64,000 bases of DNA from Marinobacter sp. LQ44 (GTDB lineage: Bacteria > Pseudomonadota > Gammaproteobacteria > Pseudomonadales > Oleiphilaceae), in the NCBI RefSeq assembly GCF_001447155.2, contig NZ_CP014754.1, positions 4,092,001-4,156,000 of the forward strand, read 5' to 3'. Below, in pieces: positions 26,331-36,021 of the stretch (the first letter of the stretch is position 1; each line of letters starts with the position of its first letter). The position numbers and the translations under genes were made by a program. The notes under the pieces were generated by a model. That model made no database searches. It saw only the letters and a program-made list of their open reading frames with translations, and was not told the origin of the DNA.

Positions 26331-26699
26331 ATGGTTCAGCGTGCCGACATCAACAGTGTTCTGTCAGATATCCGTTCCCTGCGTTCCCAGATGATGCAGA
26401 ACCAGCGTATTGAGCAGGATCAATCGGTTCGTGGCCGTGTTGACGGCCCGCGCAACGTTCAGGAACCCCGGGAAATTCCCAGTTTCAGCGATATGCTGGG
26501 CAATGCGGTCAACAGTGTGAATGATGCCCAGAAGCAGGCCGGCGACCTGCGCACGGCCTACGACATGGGCGACCCCAATGTCGATATCACCCGAGTGATG
26601 ATTGCCGCCCAGAAATCCAGTGTGTCTTTCGAGGCGCTCACCCAGGTGCGTAACCGGGTGGTACGAGCGTACGAAGACATCATGAATATGCCGATCTGA
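26331..26699 (+). CDS. fliE: Flagellar hook-basal body adaptor FliE
   Basis: 122 residues from the ATG at 26331, preceded by GGAGAG; the in-frame start at 26319 has no ribosome site. The conserved C-terminal FliE block is present: FSDMLGNAVNSVNDAQKQAG, DITRVMIAAQKSSVSFEAL and TQVRNRVVRAYEDIMNMPI. FliE joins the MS ring to the proximal rod. It is first in the fliEFGHIJ operon behind a sigma-54 promoter. Confidence 0.95.
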   Translation: MVQRADINSVLSDIRSLRSQMMQNQRIEQDQSVRGRVDGPRNVQEPREIPSFSDMLGNAVNSVNDAQKQAGDLRTAYDMGDPNVDITRVMIAAQKSSVSFEALTQVRNRVVRAYEDIMNMPI

Positions 26700-26714
26700 T
26701 AACGGAGCACCAGC

Positions 26715-28418
26715 ATGGCAAGCGTACCAGCACAAACCACTGCCACTGACGTGCCGGCAACCCAGGACGCGGATGCACCTGAAAGCCGCAGCAACCTTCT
26801 GCTGGGCTTCAACCGCCTGAATCTGTTACGACAGGTTGGCCTGATGGTCGGCCTGGCGGCCAGTGTTGCGCTAGGGGTTGCCGTGGTGCTTTGGGCCCAG
26901 GAGCCCAACTACCAGCCGGTTGTGGGGGATCTCTCTGCTTACAACCCACAGGATGTCACGACCATTCTGGACAGCAATGGCATCAAGTACCGGATGGATC
27001 CGCGCACTGGCGCGCTCCTGGTTCCTTCTAATGAAGTTCATAACGCCCGCCTGAAACTGGCCGCCGAAGGGGTGACCGATCGGCGTACCATCGGTTACGA
27101 GTTGCTGGATCAGGACCGGGGGCTGGGTACCTCCCAGTTCATGGAAACCATCAGCTATCGCCGTGGTCTCGAGGGTGAGCTGGCCCGCACCATCGCCACC
27201 ATGCGTGGTGTACGCAATGCCCGGGTACACCTGGCCATTCCCGAGCGTTCGGTGTTTATCCGGGATGCCCGAGAGCCAACGGCGTCGGTGTTCCTGGAAG
27301 TGTTTGCCGGTCGCCGGCCTGAACAGGAACAGATCCGCGCCATTGTTAACCTGGTCGCCGGCAGCGTGCCGATGATGAGCCGGGAACAGGTCACGGTGGT
27401 GGATCAGAACGGCAATCTGCTGACCGGGGACGAAACCCGGGCTAATGCCGACCAGATGAAAGACCAGTACGAGTATACGGCGCGGGTTGAAGACCGTCTT
27501 TCGCGCCGGGTGGCGTCAATGATCGCCCCGATTGTCGGCATTGGACGCTTCCGTACGGAAGTCACCGCAGATCTCGATTTCTCCGCCGTGGAGCGGGCAG
27601 AAGAACTGTATAACCCGGAACAGCAGGCGGTGCGCAGCGAACGGGAGCTGAGTGAACAACGCGGTGCCGGTGCGAACGGTGGCATTCCGGGCGCCTTGAG
27701 CAACCAGCCCCCGGGCAATGCAACCGTGCCCGAACAGGCAGCGGGCCAGGAAGGTGATGGTGCTCCCGCGGCACCTCCGGTGAATGTGCGTCGTGAATCC
27801 ACCCGAAACTATGAACTGGACCGCACCGTCAGCTATACACGTCAGCAGTTGGGCGGTATCAAGCGGGTAACCGTTGCCCTGGCAGTGGATGACATGAAGG
27901 TGGTGAACCCGGAAACAGGGCAGGTTACCTACGAGCCCTGGCCGGAATCCGAACTTCAGCGCCTGAGTATGCTGGTGCGGGATGCGGTCGGTTACTCGGC
28001 CGCCCGAGGCGACAGTGTGACGGTTATGAACACGGCGTTTTCGCCGGAAGAATCGGTGGAGTTTGAGACGCCTGGATTCTGGGAGCAGCCCTGGTTCTGG
28101 GACCTGATGAAGCAGGTTCTGGCCGGCCTGGTGATTCTGATTCTGGTGTTAGGCTTGCTACGGCCCGCGCTCAAGAGCCTTTCTGGCGCGGGAACCAAAG
28201 AGCGCAGTGATGAATCTGACGGTGGTGGTTACGGTGGCTTGGATGGAATCGAGGGCGGCGATGCGCTCAGAGACGCCATGTCAGCTCAGGATGATCTGCT
28301 TTTGCCGGGTGCCACAGACAGTTATGATAGGCAATTGAATGCTCTCAAAGGCCTGATTGCGGAAGACCCGGCCAGGGTTGCTCAGGTCATGCGCCAGTGG
28401 GTGAATGTCGATGACTGA
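26715..28418 (+). CDS. fliF: Flagellar MS-ring protein FliF
   Basis: 567 residues, usual length. Transmembrane helix near residues 42-62 (GLMVGLAASVALGVAVVLWA), YscJ-like ring domains (VEDRLSRRVASMIAPIVG region), second helix near 470-490 (VLAGLVILILVLGLLRP), and a C-terminal FliG-binding tail ending ARVAQVMRQWVNVDD. It forms the membrane ring on which the motor and export gate assemble. It overlaps fliG by 8 bp. Confidence 0.96.
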   Translation: MASVPAQTTATDVPATQDADAPESRSNLLLGFNRLNLLRQVGLMVGLAASVALGVAVVLWAQEPNYQPVVGDLSAYNPQDVTTILDSNGIKYRMDPRTGALLVPSNEVHNARLKLAAEGVTDRRTIGYELLDQDRGLGTSQFMETISYRRGLEGELARTIATMRGVRNARVHLAIPERSVFIRDAREPTASVFLEVFAGRRPEQEQIRAIVNLVAGSVPMMSREQVTVVDQNGNLLTGDETRANADQMKDQYEYTARVEDRLSRRVASMIAPIVGIGRFRTEVTADLDFSAVERAEELYNPEQQAVRSERELSEQRGAGANGGIPGALSNQPPGNATVPEQAAGQEGDGAPAAPPVNVRRESTRNYELDRTVSYTRQQLGGIKRVTVALAVDDMKVVNPETGQVTYEPWPESELQRLSMLVRDAVGYSAARGDSVTVMNTAFSPEESVEFETPGFWEQPWFWDLMKQVLAGLVILILVLGLLRPALKSLSGAGTKERSDESDGGGYGGLDGIEGGDALRDAMSAQDDLLLPGATDSYDRQLNALKGLIAEDPARVAQVMRQWVNVDD

Positions 28419-29457
28419 AGAGAACGCTCAGTTCCAGGGGGATAACACCCCCAGAAAACAGCAGCGCAAGATTCCGCGTGTCGAGCAGGCGGCCATACTG
28501 TTGATGTCCCTGGGCGAGGCAGATGCCGCCGAGGTGCTCAAACACATGGGCCCGAAAGAAGTACAGCGTGTGGGCGTTGCCATGGCCCAGATGAGGGATA
28601 TCAGTAAAGACGACGTCACCTTTGTGTTGAACCAGTTTGTCGAAGCCGTGGGCGGCCAGACCGGGCTCGGGGTTGGTAATGACGATTACATCCGGGCCAT
28701 GCTGACCCAGGCCCTGGGCGATGACAAAGCCGCCAGTTTGATTGACCGGATTCTGGTGGGCGGCAACACCACGGGCCTGGATACCCTGAAATGGATGGAG
28801 CCGCGGGCCGTTGGCGATATTATCCGTTACGAACACCCCCAGATTCAGGCCATCGTCATTTCCTACCTTGATCCGGACCAGGCCGCCGAAATTCTGGCAA
28901 CCCTGGATGAAAAAGTCCGGCTTGATGTCATGATGCGGGTAGCTTCTCTGGAAAGCATCCAGCCCCAGGCCCTGCAGGAGCTCAACGACATTCTCGAAAA
29001 ACAGTTCTCTGGCGGTTCCGCAGCCCAGACCAGTCGGATTGGCGGTGTCAAACGGGCGGCGGATATCATGAACTTCATGGACCGTGGCATTGAAGGTAAC
29101 CTGATGGACTCCATCAAGGACATGGACCCGGATCTGGCCTCAACCATTGAAGACCTGATGTTTGTCTTCGACAACCTCAAGGAAGTGGACGATCGCGGCA
29201 TTCAGGCGCTGCTCCGGGAAGTATCTTCCGAAGTGCTGGTGGTTGCCCTTAAGGGCGCTGATGATGCGGTCAAGGACAAGATCTTCAAGAATATGTCGAA
29301 GCGTGCCGCTGAACTTCTGCAGGACGATCTGGAAGCGAAGGGTCCGGTGAAAGTCAGCGAGGTGGAAGCCGCCCAGAAAGACATCATTACCGTGGCACGC
29401 CGGATGGCGGAAGCCGGTGAGATTTCCCTTGGTGGTGCCGGTGAAGAAATGATGTGA
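28411..29457 (+). CDS. fliG: Flagellar motor switch protein FliG
   Basis: 348 residues from the ATG at 28411, best spaced from GGGTG at 28399; an ATG at 28405 is also in frame. Domains: N (VEQAAILLMSLGEADAAEVL), middle with EHPQIQAIVISYLD, and C with the torque helix containing RGIQALLREVSSEVLVVALK and DKIFKNMSKRAAELL. FliG binds FliF and FliM and meets the stator. It ends in MM-stop overlapping the fliH start (TGATG). Confidence 0.96.
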   Translation: MTEENAQFQGDNTPRKQQRKIPRVEQAAILLMSLGEADAAEVLKHMGPKEVQRVGVAMAQMRDISKDDVTFVLNQFVEAVGGQTGLGVGNDDYIRAMLTQALGDDKAASLIDRILVGGNTTGLDTLKWMEPRAVGDIIRYEHPQIQAIVISYLDPDQAAEILATLDEKVRLDVMMRVASLESIQPQALQELNDILEKQFSGGSAAQTSRIGGVKRAADIMNFMDRGIEGNLMDSIKDMDPDLASTIEDLMFVFDNLKEVDDRGIQALLREVSSEVLVVALKGADDAVKDKIFKNMSKRAAELLQDDLEAKGPVKVSEVEAAQKDIITVARRMAEAGEISLGGAGEEMM

Positions 29458-30245
29458 TGAAAGATTCAGACCAGGACACCAAGCGCATTCCGAAAGAACA
29501 GCTGACCGCCTGGGAACGGTGGGAACTTCCCCTGCTTGATGAACGGGGCAACCAGGTGGTTCAGGAGCAGGAAGTCAAACCGCCGACAGCGGCGGATCTT
29601 GAAGAGATTCGTCAGGCCGCCAGGGAAGACGGTTTTCAGGAAGGCCGGGAGGCAGGCTACCAGGAAGGCTTTGAGAAAGGCCGTGCCGAGGGGCACCAGC
29701 AGGGGCTTCAGGCCGGCGAAGCAGAGGGCCGGGAACAGGGCCAGCAGCAGGCCGAAGAAGCGACTCGAAAGGAAGTGGAATCCCGGGTTGGTCGCCTGGA
29801 GCATTTGCTGGGCGAACTGGTGTTGCCGATCCAGCGCCATGAGGAAGAACTGGAATCTGTATTGGTCAATTTGACCACCGCGCTGGCCAGGGCGGTGGTT
29901 TACCGGGAGCTGAGCCTGGACTCTTCCCAGATTCGCCAGGTGGTCCGTAAAGCCCTTGCGGCCTTGCCTTCCACCGCCGATAACCTCCGAATACATATTC
30001 ACCCGGATGATCTTGAGCCGGTTCGCGAAGTGGCCGAACGGTTGGAAGTCAGTCCCTCAATCATCGAAGACGACACCCTGATGCCTGGCGGATGTAAAGT
30101 AGAGTCCCGCCACAGTCTGGTGGACTACACCGTTGAGAAACGCTTTCAGAAGGCGGTACAGGGCATGCTTGAGGGGCAGTTGAGTAATCGCGCCGGCGCC
30201 GAAGATGAAGAACAGGGCGAGGACGATGACCTACCGCCTGGCTGA
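29457..30245 (+). CDS. fliH: Flagellar export ATPase regulator FliH
   Basis: 262 residues from the ATG at 29457 in the fliG stop. It has the GxxxG-type repeats typical of FliH ([34 protein letters not shown], near residues 57-95), then the C-terminal domain that dimerises and binds FliI ([33 protein letters not shown]). It connects FliI to the C ring and inhibits its ATPase. It overlaps the fliI start by 20 bp. Confidence 0.94.
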   Translation: MKDSDQDTKRIPKEQLTAWERWELPLLDERGNQVVQEQEVKPPTAADLEEIRQAAREDGFQEGREAGYQEGFEKGRAEGHQQGLQAGEAEGREQGQQQAEEATRKEVESRVGRLEHLLGELVLPIQRHEEELESVLVNLTTALARAVVYRELSLDSSQIRQVVRKALAALPSTADNLRIHIHPDDLEPVREVAERLEVSPSIIEDDTLMPGGCKVESRHSLVDYTVEKRFQKAVQGMLEGQLSNRAGAEDEEQGEDDDLPPG

Positions 30246-31617
30246 ACGCCTGCGCCAGCTTCAGGGCGCCATTGTTGCTGAACCCGAACCGGAATTGTCT
30301 GGTCGATTGACCCGCATGGTGGGACTGACCCTCGAGTGTGTTGGCTGCCCGATGGTCGTGGGTGATCGTTGCATCATTCAGGGCGAAAGCAGCGGCAGTG
30401 TGGAAGCAGAAGTGGTTGGCTTCGAGGAAGACAAGGTTTACCTGATGCCGCTGACGGCCATCGAGGGCTTGAAGCCCGGCGCCCGGGTGATTCCGCTGTC
30501 GTCGGCCAGCCTGGTGCCGGTGGGTCCGCAAATGCTTGGGCGGGTAGTGAACGGTGCTGGCGATCCGTTGGATAGCAAAGGGCCTTTGCAGGCTGACGCC
30601 AGGGTCCAGCTGACAGGAGACATCATTAACCCACTGAACCGGGCTCCGGTTCGGCAGTCCATGGACGTGGGTATCCGGGCGATCAACGCCTTGCTGACTG
30701 TGGGCCAGGGCCAGCGGCTGGGGCTGTTCGCCGGCAGCGGTGTGGGTAAAAGTATGCTGCTAGGCATGATGACCCGGTTTACCGACGCCGATATCACCGT
30801 GGTTGGCCTGATTGGTGAGCGGGGTCGGGAGGTAAAGGAGTTCATCGAAGACATTCTGGGCGAGGAAGGTCTGGCCCGCTCGGTTGTGGTGGCTGCCCCG
30901 GCGGATGATTCGCCGCTGATGCGGCTGCGGGCCGCCATGCTGACCACCCGTATTGCCGAGTACTATCGTGATCAGGGGAAGCGGGTGCTGCTGTTGATGG
31001 ATTCGCTTACCCGTTATGCCCAGGCCCAGCGTGAGATCGCCCTGGCCGTGGGGGAACCGCCCGCCACAAAAGGCTATCCGCCCTCGGTCTTCGCAAAATT
31101 GCCACAGTTGGTTGAACGGACCGGCAACGGACGGCCAGGTGGTGGCTCCATCACCGCCTTTTATACCGTTCTGACAGAAGGCGATGACCAGCAGGATCCA
31201 ATTGCCGATGCTGCCCGGGCGATTCTGGATGGCCATATTGTGTTGTCCCGCCGGTTGGCCGAAGAGGGCCATTACCCGGCCATCGATGTGGAAGCGTCTA
31301 TCAGCCGGGTCATGCCTCAGGTTACCGAAGCCGAACATTTCTCCCGCGCCCAGCGGTTCAAGCAGGTGTATTCCCGTTACCAGCAGGCTCGGGATCTGAT
31401 CAGTGTGGGTGCTTATGTCAAGGGCTCTGACCCTGAAACTGACTTTGCAATTCAGCACATCGGTAATATGCGGCAATTTCTGCAACAGGGGCTGAACGAG
31501 TCCGCCCCCTTGAGCGAGAGCATAGAACAGTTGCTGGAGGTGGTTCCGGAGCGCCGCTCGCCAGAACGGCGCAAGACGGCCGTTCATAACCCCGCCGCTG
31601 AGCGTGGTGAAGGTTAA
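30226..31617 (+). CDS. fliI: Flagellar export ATPase FliI
   Basis: 463 residues from the ATG at 30226 (GAGGA upstream); an in-frame start seven codons earlier is also possible. F1-beta-like ATPase: Walker [15 protein letters not shown], Walker [19 protein letters not shown], and the export-ATPase signature [20 protein letters not shown]. It energises substrate entry into the flagellar export gate. The stop overlaps the fliJ ATG (TAATG). Confidence 0.96.
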   Translation: MTYRLAERLRQLQGAIVAEPEPELSGRLTRMVGLTLECVGCPMVVGDRCIIQGESSGSVEAEVVGFEEDKVYLMPLTAIEGLKPGARVIPLSSASLVPVGPQMLGRVVNGAGDPLDSKGPLQADARVQLTGDIINPLNRAPVRQSMDVGIRAINALLTVGQGQRLGLFAGSGVGKSMLLGMMTRFTDADITVVGLIGERGREVKEFIEDILGEEGLARSVVVAAPADDSPLMRLRAAMLTTRIAEYYRDQGKRVLLLMDSLTRYAQAQREIALAVGEPPATKGYPPSVFAKLPQLVERTGNGRPGGGSITAFYTVLTEGDDQQDPIADAARAILDGHIVLSRRLAEEGHYPAIDVEASISRVMPQVTEAEHFSRAQRFKQVYSRYQQARDLISVGAYVKGSDPETDFAIQHIGNMRQFLQQGLNESAPLSESIEQLLEVVPERRSPERRKTAVHNPAAERGEG

Positions 31618-32060
31618 TGTTACGCTCGAAGCGGCTGGAACCGGTACTCGCCCTGGAAGAACGTAAGGAGCAGGAAGCTCTGGAGCGCATGGGTGAGGCC
31701 CGCAAGCTGGCTGAAGCGCATCGGGAACAGGTGGAAAACCTGGAACGCTATCAGCAGGAATACCGTGACCAGATCCGTGCCAACCAGCAGGGGGTGGTGC
31801 CCGTGGCTCGCTTGCAGGCCTGGCAAGCCTTTATTGCCCAGCTCGATCAGGTGATTGCCCAGCAGAACCGCCAGTTGCAGCAGGCCGAGCAGGTGTTCGA
31901 GGTTCGCCGCAAAGAGTGGCAGCAGGCCTGGGAGAGACGTCGGGGCATGGAAAAGTACATTGAATCCTGTCGCCAACAGGAACAGCGGGACCAGGACATG
32001 AAGGATCAGAAGTTGGCGGATGAAGCCGCCGGCCGTGCCTTCGCCCGCCGAAATCGATGA
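31617..32060 (+). CDS. fliJ: Flagellar export protein FliJ
   Basis: 147 residues, entirely charged helix: KRLEPVLALEERKEQEALER at the start and QVFEVRRKEWQQAWERRRGM later, the antiparallel coiled coil of FliJ. It inserts into the FliI ring and engages FlhA. Low sequence conservation makes identification rest partly on position after fliI, length and coiled-coil pattern. Confidence 0.92.
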   Translation: MLRSKRLEPVLALEERKEQEALERMGEARKLAEAHREQVENLERYQQEYRDQIRANQQGVVPVARLQAWQAFIAQLDQVIAQQNRQLQQAEQVFEVRRKEWQQAWERRRGMEKYIESCRQQEQRDQDMKDQKLADEAAGRAFARRNR

Positions 32061-32158
32061 CATGCCGGGTTGATCTCAATCAGTAATGTTAGATGCATTT
32101 TTCGCTAACTTGGCTATGCTTACCCAGATACGGTAGAAGCTGAACAGGGAGAACTGCC

Positions 32159-32203
32159 ATGATCGTTGAACACAGGGGCCGGGGGGTGACGGAATGCCAA
32201 TAG
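32159..32203 (+). CDS. Possible 14-codon leader peptide before hsbA
   Basis: ATG at 32159 with GGGAG seven bases upstream opens MIVEHRGRGVTECQ and stops at TAG (32201-32203), overlapping the hsbA start (32194) by 10 bp. It could couple translation into hsbA or be chance. No homology is recognised. Confidence 0.25.
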   Translation: MIVEHRGRGVTECQ

Positions 32204-32499
32204 AAACGCGCCGGAGTGACGACGGTCAGACTCTGACAATCCGGGTAGAAGGCCGTTTTGATTTCAGCACTCATCAGGCCTTCCGAGACGCTTATGAGCA
32301 CAGTGATGCCAGCGTCAACCGTTATGTGATCGATCTCTCCGACACCACTTACCTCGACAGCTCCGCCTTGGGTATGTTGCTCCTGTTGCGGGACCATGCC
32401 GGTGGAGACAGTGCCAGTATCTCTATCGAGAACTGCAACAGCGATGTCCGGCGCATCCTCTCTATCTCCAATTTTGAGCAACTCTTCAGCATCGGCTGA
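32194..32499 (+). CDS. hsbA: Anti-sigma factor antagonist HsbA (STAS)
   Basis: 101-residue STAS-domain protein. The phosphorylatable Ser is in TTYLDSSALGMLLLLRDH, with the fold ending VRRILSISNFEQLF. GGGGGTG precedes the ATG. In Pseudomonas HsbA switches between the anti-sigma factor FlgM and a diguanylate cyclase, linking flagella to biofilm formation. Its phosphorylation is set by HsbR, encoded next and overlapping. Here the set sits in the fliE-J region. The symbol is by homology and order. Confidence 0.85.
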   Translation: MPIETRRSDDGQTLTIRVEGRFDFSTHQAFRDAYEHSDASVNRYVIDLSDTTYLDSSALGMLLLLRDHAGGDSASISIENCNSDVRRILSISNFEQLFSIG

Positions 32500-34267
32500 G
32501 GCCGACGCCCTGAAGGTACTGATCGCTGAAGACAGCGACAGTGACCGGCTGATCCTCTCTGCCCTGGTTCGGCGACTTGGCCATCACGTTGTTGAGGCCA
32601 GGGACGGCGTAGAGGCGGTTGCCATGTTCTGTGATCATCAGCCGGATATCGTCCTGCTGGATGCGCTGATGCCCAGGATGGATGGCATGGAGGCGGCCCG
32701 GCAGATCAAGGCCCTGGCCGGCGAACGCCTGGTCCCCCTGATCTTCCTGAGCTCCCTGTCCGATGCCGCTGAGCTGGCCCGTTGCCTGGAGGCTGGGGGG
32801 GACGATTTTCTGGCGAAACCCTATAACCGGGTGATCCTGGAAGCCAAGATCAATGCCTTCAATCGCATGCGCAAGATGCACCAGGTGTTATCAGACCAGC
32901 GGGACCAGATTCGCCGGCAGCACGAACAACTGGTCGAGGAACAGATGGTCGCCCGGCGGGTATTCGACAACGTTGCCCATACCGGATGCCTGAATGCCCC
33001 CCATATTCGCTACCACGCTTCCCCGCTGTCTGTCTTCAATGGTGACGTACTGTTTGCGGCGGAACGTCCCGGGGGCGGTACATTGATTTTTCTGGGAGAT
33101 TTCACTGGCCATGGCTTGCCCGCGGCCATCGGTGCCATGCCCGTTGCCGAGATTTTCTACGGCATGGCAACCAAGGGGTTTGGCGCGGCGGACATTCTCT
33201 CTGAGATCAATCGAAAGCTGAAGAAGATCCTGCCGGTGGGGATGTTCTGTTGTGGGGCCATGCTCGATGCTGATTTCAAGCTGGGCCAGCTGCGCGCCTG
33301 GAATGGCGGATTGCCGGATGGCTGGTTGGTGCGTGCCAATGGCAAACACCTGACCATCCCCTCCCGGCATTTGCCGTTGGGGGTCCAGGCCCCCGATCAG
33401 TTCCAGGCCTCCATGACGGTGCTGCCTGTGCAACCTGGTGACCAGGTTGTCATCATGACCGATGGCTTCTCGGAGTCACGGAATATCCGGGGTGAGCAAT
33501 TCGGGGAAGAGGGCGTGCACCGGGTTCTGGCGGATCTTGAGCCACCAAAGGAGCCCTTTGATGCGCTGATGGAGCACATCCGCATGTTCACCGGAAAACC
33601 GGATGCCGCGGATGATCTGACGCTGTGTGTGCTGGAAATCATTCATCATGAACAGCTCCAGGCACGGACTGACCGGGCGCCGGAATCGGCGCTGTCCGGG
33701 CCGGGCGACTGGCACTGTGTCTATGAGGTACGAGAGCGAACGCTAGCGGATTTCAACCCGCTACCCCTACTGCTCCACATTTGTATGGAGGTCCCTGGTC
33801 TTCGTCGCAAGAGCGGTGAGGTTTACACCCTGTTGTCCGAGCTCTACAACAACGCCCTGGAACACGGCGTGCTCGAACTGCCGTCGGATTGGAAAACATC
33901 CCCCGACGGATTTGGTCACTATTACAAGGAAAGAAGACGTCGACTGGCCCATACCAACGGCCACTATATCCGGTTTGCCCTGAGCCACCAGCCCACGGAT
34001 ACCGGCGGTCGGTTGCATGTGGTTTGTGAGGATAGCGGGCAGGGCTTTGATTTTGAGAGTTATTCTGAGAAGGTGTTGGAACAGAGGTTGCCTCCCGGTA
34101 CACGTTACGCGGGCCGCGGCCTTGAATTATTGCGCCGGATGACCCGGCAGCTGAGGGTGCATGGGCGCGGCAATCATGTAGAAATCGTTTATGATTGGGA
34201 GTCAACCGCACTCGCCGACAATGCGCCTTCCGGCCACAACGATACGCAGAGGATTGCAGATGACTGA
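32444..34267 (+). CDS. hsbR: Response regulator phosphatase/kinase HsbR
   Basis: 607 residues from the ATG at 32444; an ATG at 32396 or TTG at 32474 are alternatives, all overlapping hsbA. Receiver with phospho-Asp in DIVLLDALMPRMDG; coiled linker; SpoIIE/PP2C phosphatase (LIFLGDFTGHGLPAAIGAMP, later VIMTDGFSES and DAADDLTL with metal-binding Asp); C-terminal GHKL serine-kinase domain (LLSELYNNALEHG, GRGLELLRRM). It can dephosphorylate or phosphorylate HsbA according to HptB signalling. Confidence 0.9.
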   Translation: MSGASSLSPILSNSSASAEADALKVLIAEDSDSDRLILSALVRRLGHHVVEARDGVEAVAMFCDHQPDIVLLDALMPRMDGMEAARQIKALAGERLVPLIFLSSLSDAAELARCLEAGGDDFLAKPYNRVILEAKINAFNRMRKMHQVLSDQRDQIRRQHEQLVEEQMVARRVFDNVAHTGCLNAPHIRYHASPLSVFNGDVLFAAERPGGGTLIFLGDFTGHGLPAAIGAMPVAEIFYGMATKGFGAADILSEINRKLKKILPVGMFCCGAMLDADFKLGQLRAWNGGLPDGWLVRANGKHLTIPSRHLPLGVQAPDQFQASMTVLPVQPGDQVVIMTDGFSESRNIRGEQFGEEGVHRVLADLEPPKEPFDALMEHIRMFTGKPDAADDLTLCVLEIIHHEQLQARTDRAPESALSGPGDWHCVYEVRERTLADFNPLPLLLHICMEVPGLRRKSGEVYTLLSELYNNALEHGVLELPSDWKTSPDGFGHYYKERRRRLAHTNGHYIRFALSHQPTDTGGRLHVVCEDSGQGFDFESYSEKVLEQRLPPGTRYAGRGLELLRRMTRQLRVHGRGNHVEIVYDWESTALADNAPSGHNDTQRIADD

Positions 34268-34610
34268 CAAACCACATCTTGACGAAGAGGCGTTGGCTGA
34301 ATTGCAGGATGTCATGGAAGATGAGTTTGAAGTATTGATTCAGACCTATCTGGCAGACTCGCGAACGCGTCTGGACAGCCTCAGACAGTCCCTGGAAGCA
34401 GGCGACGCCGATGCCTTTGCCAAAACCGCCCATAGTTTCAAGGGCAGCTGTATCAATATCGGTGCGCCGTGTCTCGGGGCATTGTGTATGGAAGCTGAGC
34501 AGGCGGGTAAGGCTGGCAACCTGGATGAAGCAGAACCCATTGTCAAAGCCATAGAAGTGGAATTCTCTGAGGTGACCACACGGCTGAATTCCTTTGGTGA
34601 ATCAACGTGA
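34260..34610 (+). CDS. hptB: Histidine phosphotransfer protein HptB
   Basis: 116 residues from the ATG at 34260, overlapping hsbR by 8 bp. Hpt four-helix bundle with phospho-His in AKTAHSFKGSCINIGAP. In Pseudomonas HptB relays phosphate from several hybrid kinases to HsbR. No hybrid kinase of that pathway is in the window. A long upstream frame (34191) is a read-through within hsbR. Confidence 0.9.
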   Translation: MTDKPHLDEEALAELQDVMEDEFEVLIQTYLADSRTRLDSLRQSLEAGDADAFAKTAHSFKGSCINIGAPCLGALCMEAEQAGKAGNLDEAEPIVKAIEVEFSEVTTRLNSFGEST

Positions 34611-34619
34611 CACCTGTTC

Positions 34620-34635
34620 TGGCATCGCTTTTGCT
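34620..34635 (+). promoter_or_regulatory. Sigma-54 promoter of fliK
   Basis: TGGCATCGCTTTTGCT matches TGGC-N8-TTGCT with GG-N10-GC, 61 bp before the fliK ATG, just after hptB. It separates the fliK unit from the operon above. Confidence 0.82.
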
Positions 34636-34695
34636 ATCTTCTGCTCAGAGCCCGATTGCGGGCAATACAGGTTGATAAAGCGGCAAGAGGTTGCC

Positions 34696-35838
34696 ATGCA
34701 GCAGATGATTCTTCCCCAGGCGCCAGCGCCGGGGGCACAGAAGGACACAGCGACCAACAAACCGGCGGGCAATCGGGATTCCGGCTCTGAATCTCGGTTT
34801 GACGAGGTCTCCCGCGCAGAAAGGAAGCGCCTGGACCAAAAGCAGGCAGACCGTCAGGATCAGAGCCGAGCGGTTCAGGACAAGCGCGAAGCCCGGCGTG
34901 CCGACAAGCAAGACGCCAATGCGCCCAAAGAGTCCACTGCCTCGGAAAGTGCCGATAAGCCGGGCGCCCCGGTTACAGCGGGTAAAGAGCCTGGTTCACA
35001 GCGCACGGCGGCCGAACAGGACGATCCTGCCCAGATTGATGCAGTGACCATGACCTTCGCCAGTCTGCAGTCCTTGCTGACGCCCGCAGGCAATGCCTTG
35101 CCGGCTACGGATGCCGATCCCCTGATGAACCCCGCCCTGATGCCGATGGCTGGCATGCAAGGCGCCATCAATGGCCAGAACGGACAACAAGGCCCGGCTA
35201 CCGCCACCATGAATCTGAGTACGCAATTAACTGACCTGTTGTCGGCCGGCGTGGCCGGTGAAAGTACAAGACCGGTTGATCCCGCCAACCTGTTGTCGGC
35301 CCCCAGATTCCAGGCAGCCCTCGAGGTTGCTTCACAACAGGCGGCCCAGCCCGCACGGCTGGCGGCAGAGGCCGCTGTGCCCCTGAAGGGATATGCCACA
35401 TCGGTAGAAGTGCCCGTGGGGCAGGCGGAATGGGGCGACAAGGTGATGGGCAAGCTCAGCTGGCTGACCGCCCGAAACATGTCTGTGGCAGAAATTCACC
35501 TGACGCCGCCGGATATGGGGCCGATGGAGGTAAAGGTTCGGGTACAGAATGACCAGGCCAACATCACCGTGCAGGCCGCCAACCCGGTTGTACGGGAGCA
35601 GCTGGAACTCAACTCCCACAGGCTGCGGGATATGCTGGGGGAGCAGGGTTTGTCTCTGAGTCAGTTTGATGTTTCCGACCAGCCCGGCAGGCAGGGTGCT
35701 GAGCGGGGAGATGGTTCCGGAGAGCATGCGTCGGCTGGCGAAAGTGGCGGGCCGTTGACCGGAGATACTGATGAGTCCCTGCAAGAGATGGCTGGCCTCG
35801 ACCTGGCCTGGAAGGGTGAGGTGGATGTGTTTGCCTGA
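34696..35838 (+). CDS. fliK: Hook-length control protein FliK
   Basis: 380 residues from the ATG at 34696 (AGAGG upstream). The disordered N-terminal half is rich in Q, K, A and D. The C-terminal Flg_hook domain holds the conserved MSVAEIHLTPPDMGPMEVKV, ANITVQAANPVVREQLE and RLRDMLGEQGLSLSQFDV. FliK measures hook length and switches FlhB specificity. Low N-terminal conservation is normal. A second FliK-like gene lies at 61839-63218. Confidence 0.92.
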   Translation: MQQMILPQAPAPGAQKDTATNKPAGNRDSGSESRFDEVSRAERKRLDQKQADRQDQSRAVQDKREARRADKQDANAPKESTASESADKPGAPVTAGKEPGSQRTAAEQDDPAQIDAVTMTFASLQSLLTPAGNALPATDADPLMNPALMPMAGMQGAINGQNGQQGPATATMNLSTQLTDLLSAGVAGESTRPVDPANLLSAPRFQAALEVASQQAAQPARLAAEAAVPLKGYATSVEVPVGQAEWGDKVMGKLSWLTARNMSVAEIHLTPPDMGPMEVKVRVQNDQANITVQAANPVVREQLELNSHRLRDMLGEQGLSLSQFDVSDQPGRQGAERGDGSGEHASAGESGGPLTGDTDESLQEMAGLDLAWKGEVDVFA

Positions 35839-35925
35839 TTTTGTTCGTTTTCTGACCGCTTTGCGTTAACGCTCCAATCCTCTTTGCCCATCCCCTCCGG
35901 CAACGCTAAACTGCGGTTCTGAACC

Positions 35926-35935
35926 GGGGGGGGGG
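35926..35935. repeat. Homopolymer run of ten G
   Basis: Ten consecutive G, nine bases upstream of the TGGC of the fliL sigma-54 site. Such tracts are slippage-prone in replication and sequencing; length changes would shift upstream sites relative to the promoter. Confidence 0.85.
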
Positions 35936-35944
35936 TGGGAGTTC

Positions 35945-35960
35945 TGGCCCGCCCCTTGCA
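35945..35960 (+). promoter_or_regulatory. Sigma-54 promoter of fliLMNOPQR-flhB
   Basis: TGGCCCGCCCCTTGCA fits the consensus with GG-N10-GC and TTGCA at -12, 61 bp before the fliL ATG. It suggests fliL heads its own transcription unit. Confidence 0.85.
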
Positions 35961-36021
35961 TTAATCATGGAAAGTCAGGTGCAGATTGCCTGACTGACAA
36001 AAATCTGACAAAGCGGACATT

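Noticed and set aside
30760..31587. 275-codon minus-strand ORF opposite fliI
   Set aside because: Antisense shadow of a conserved ATPase gene, with no family match recognised.
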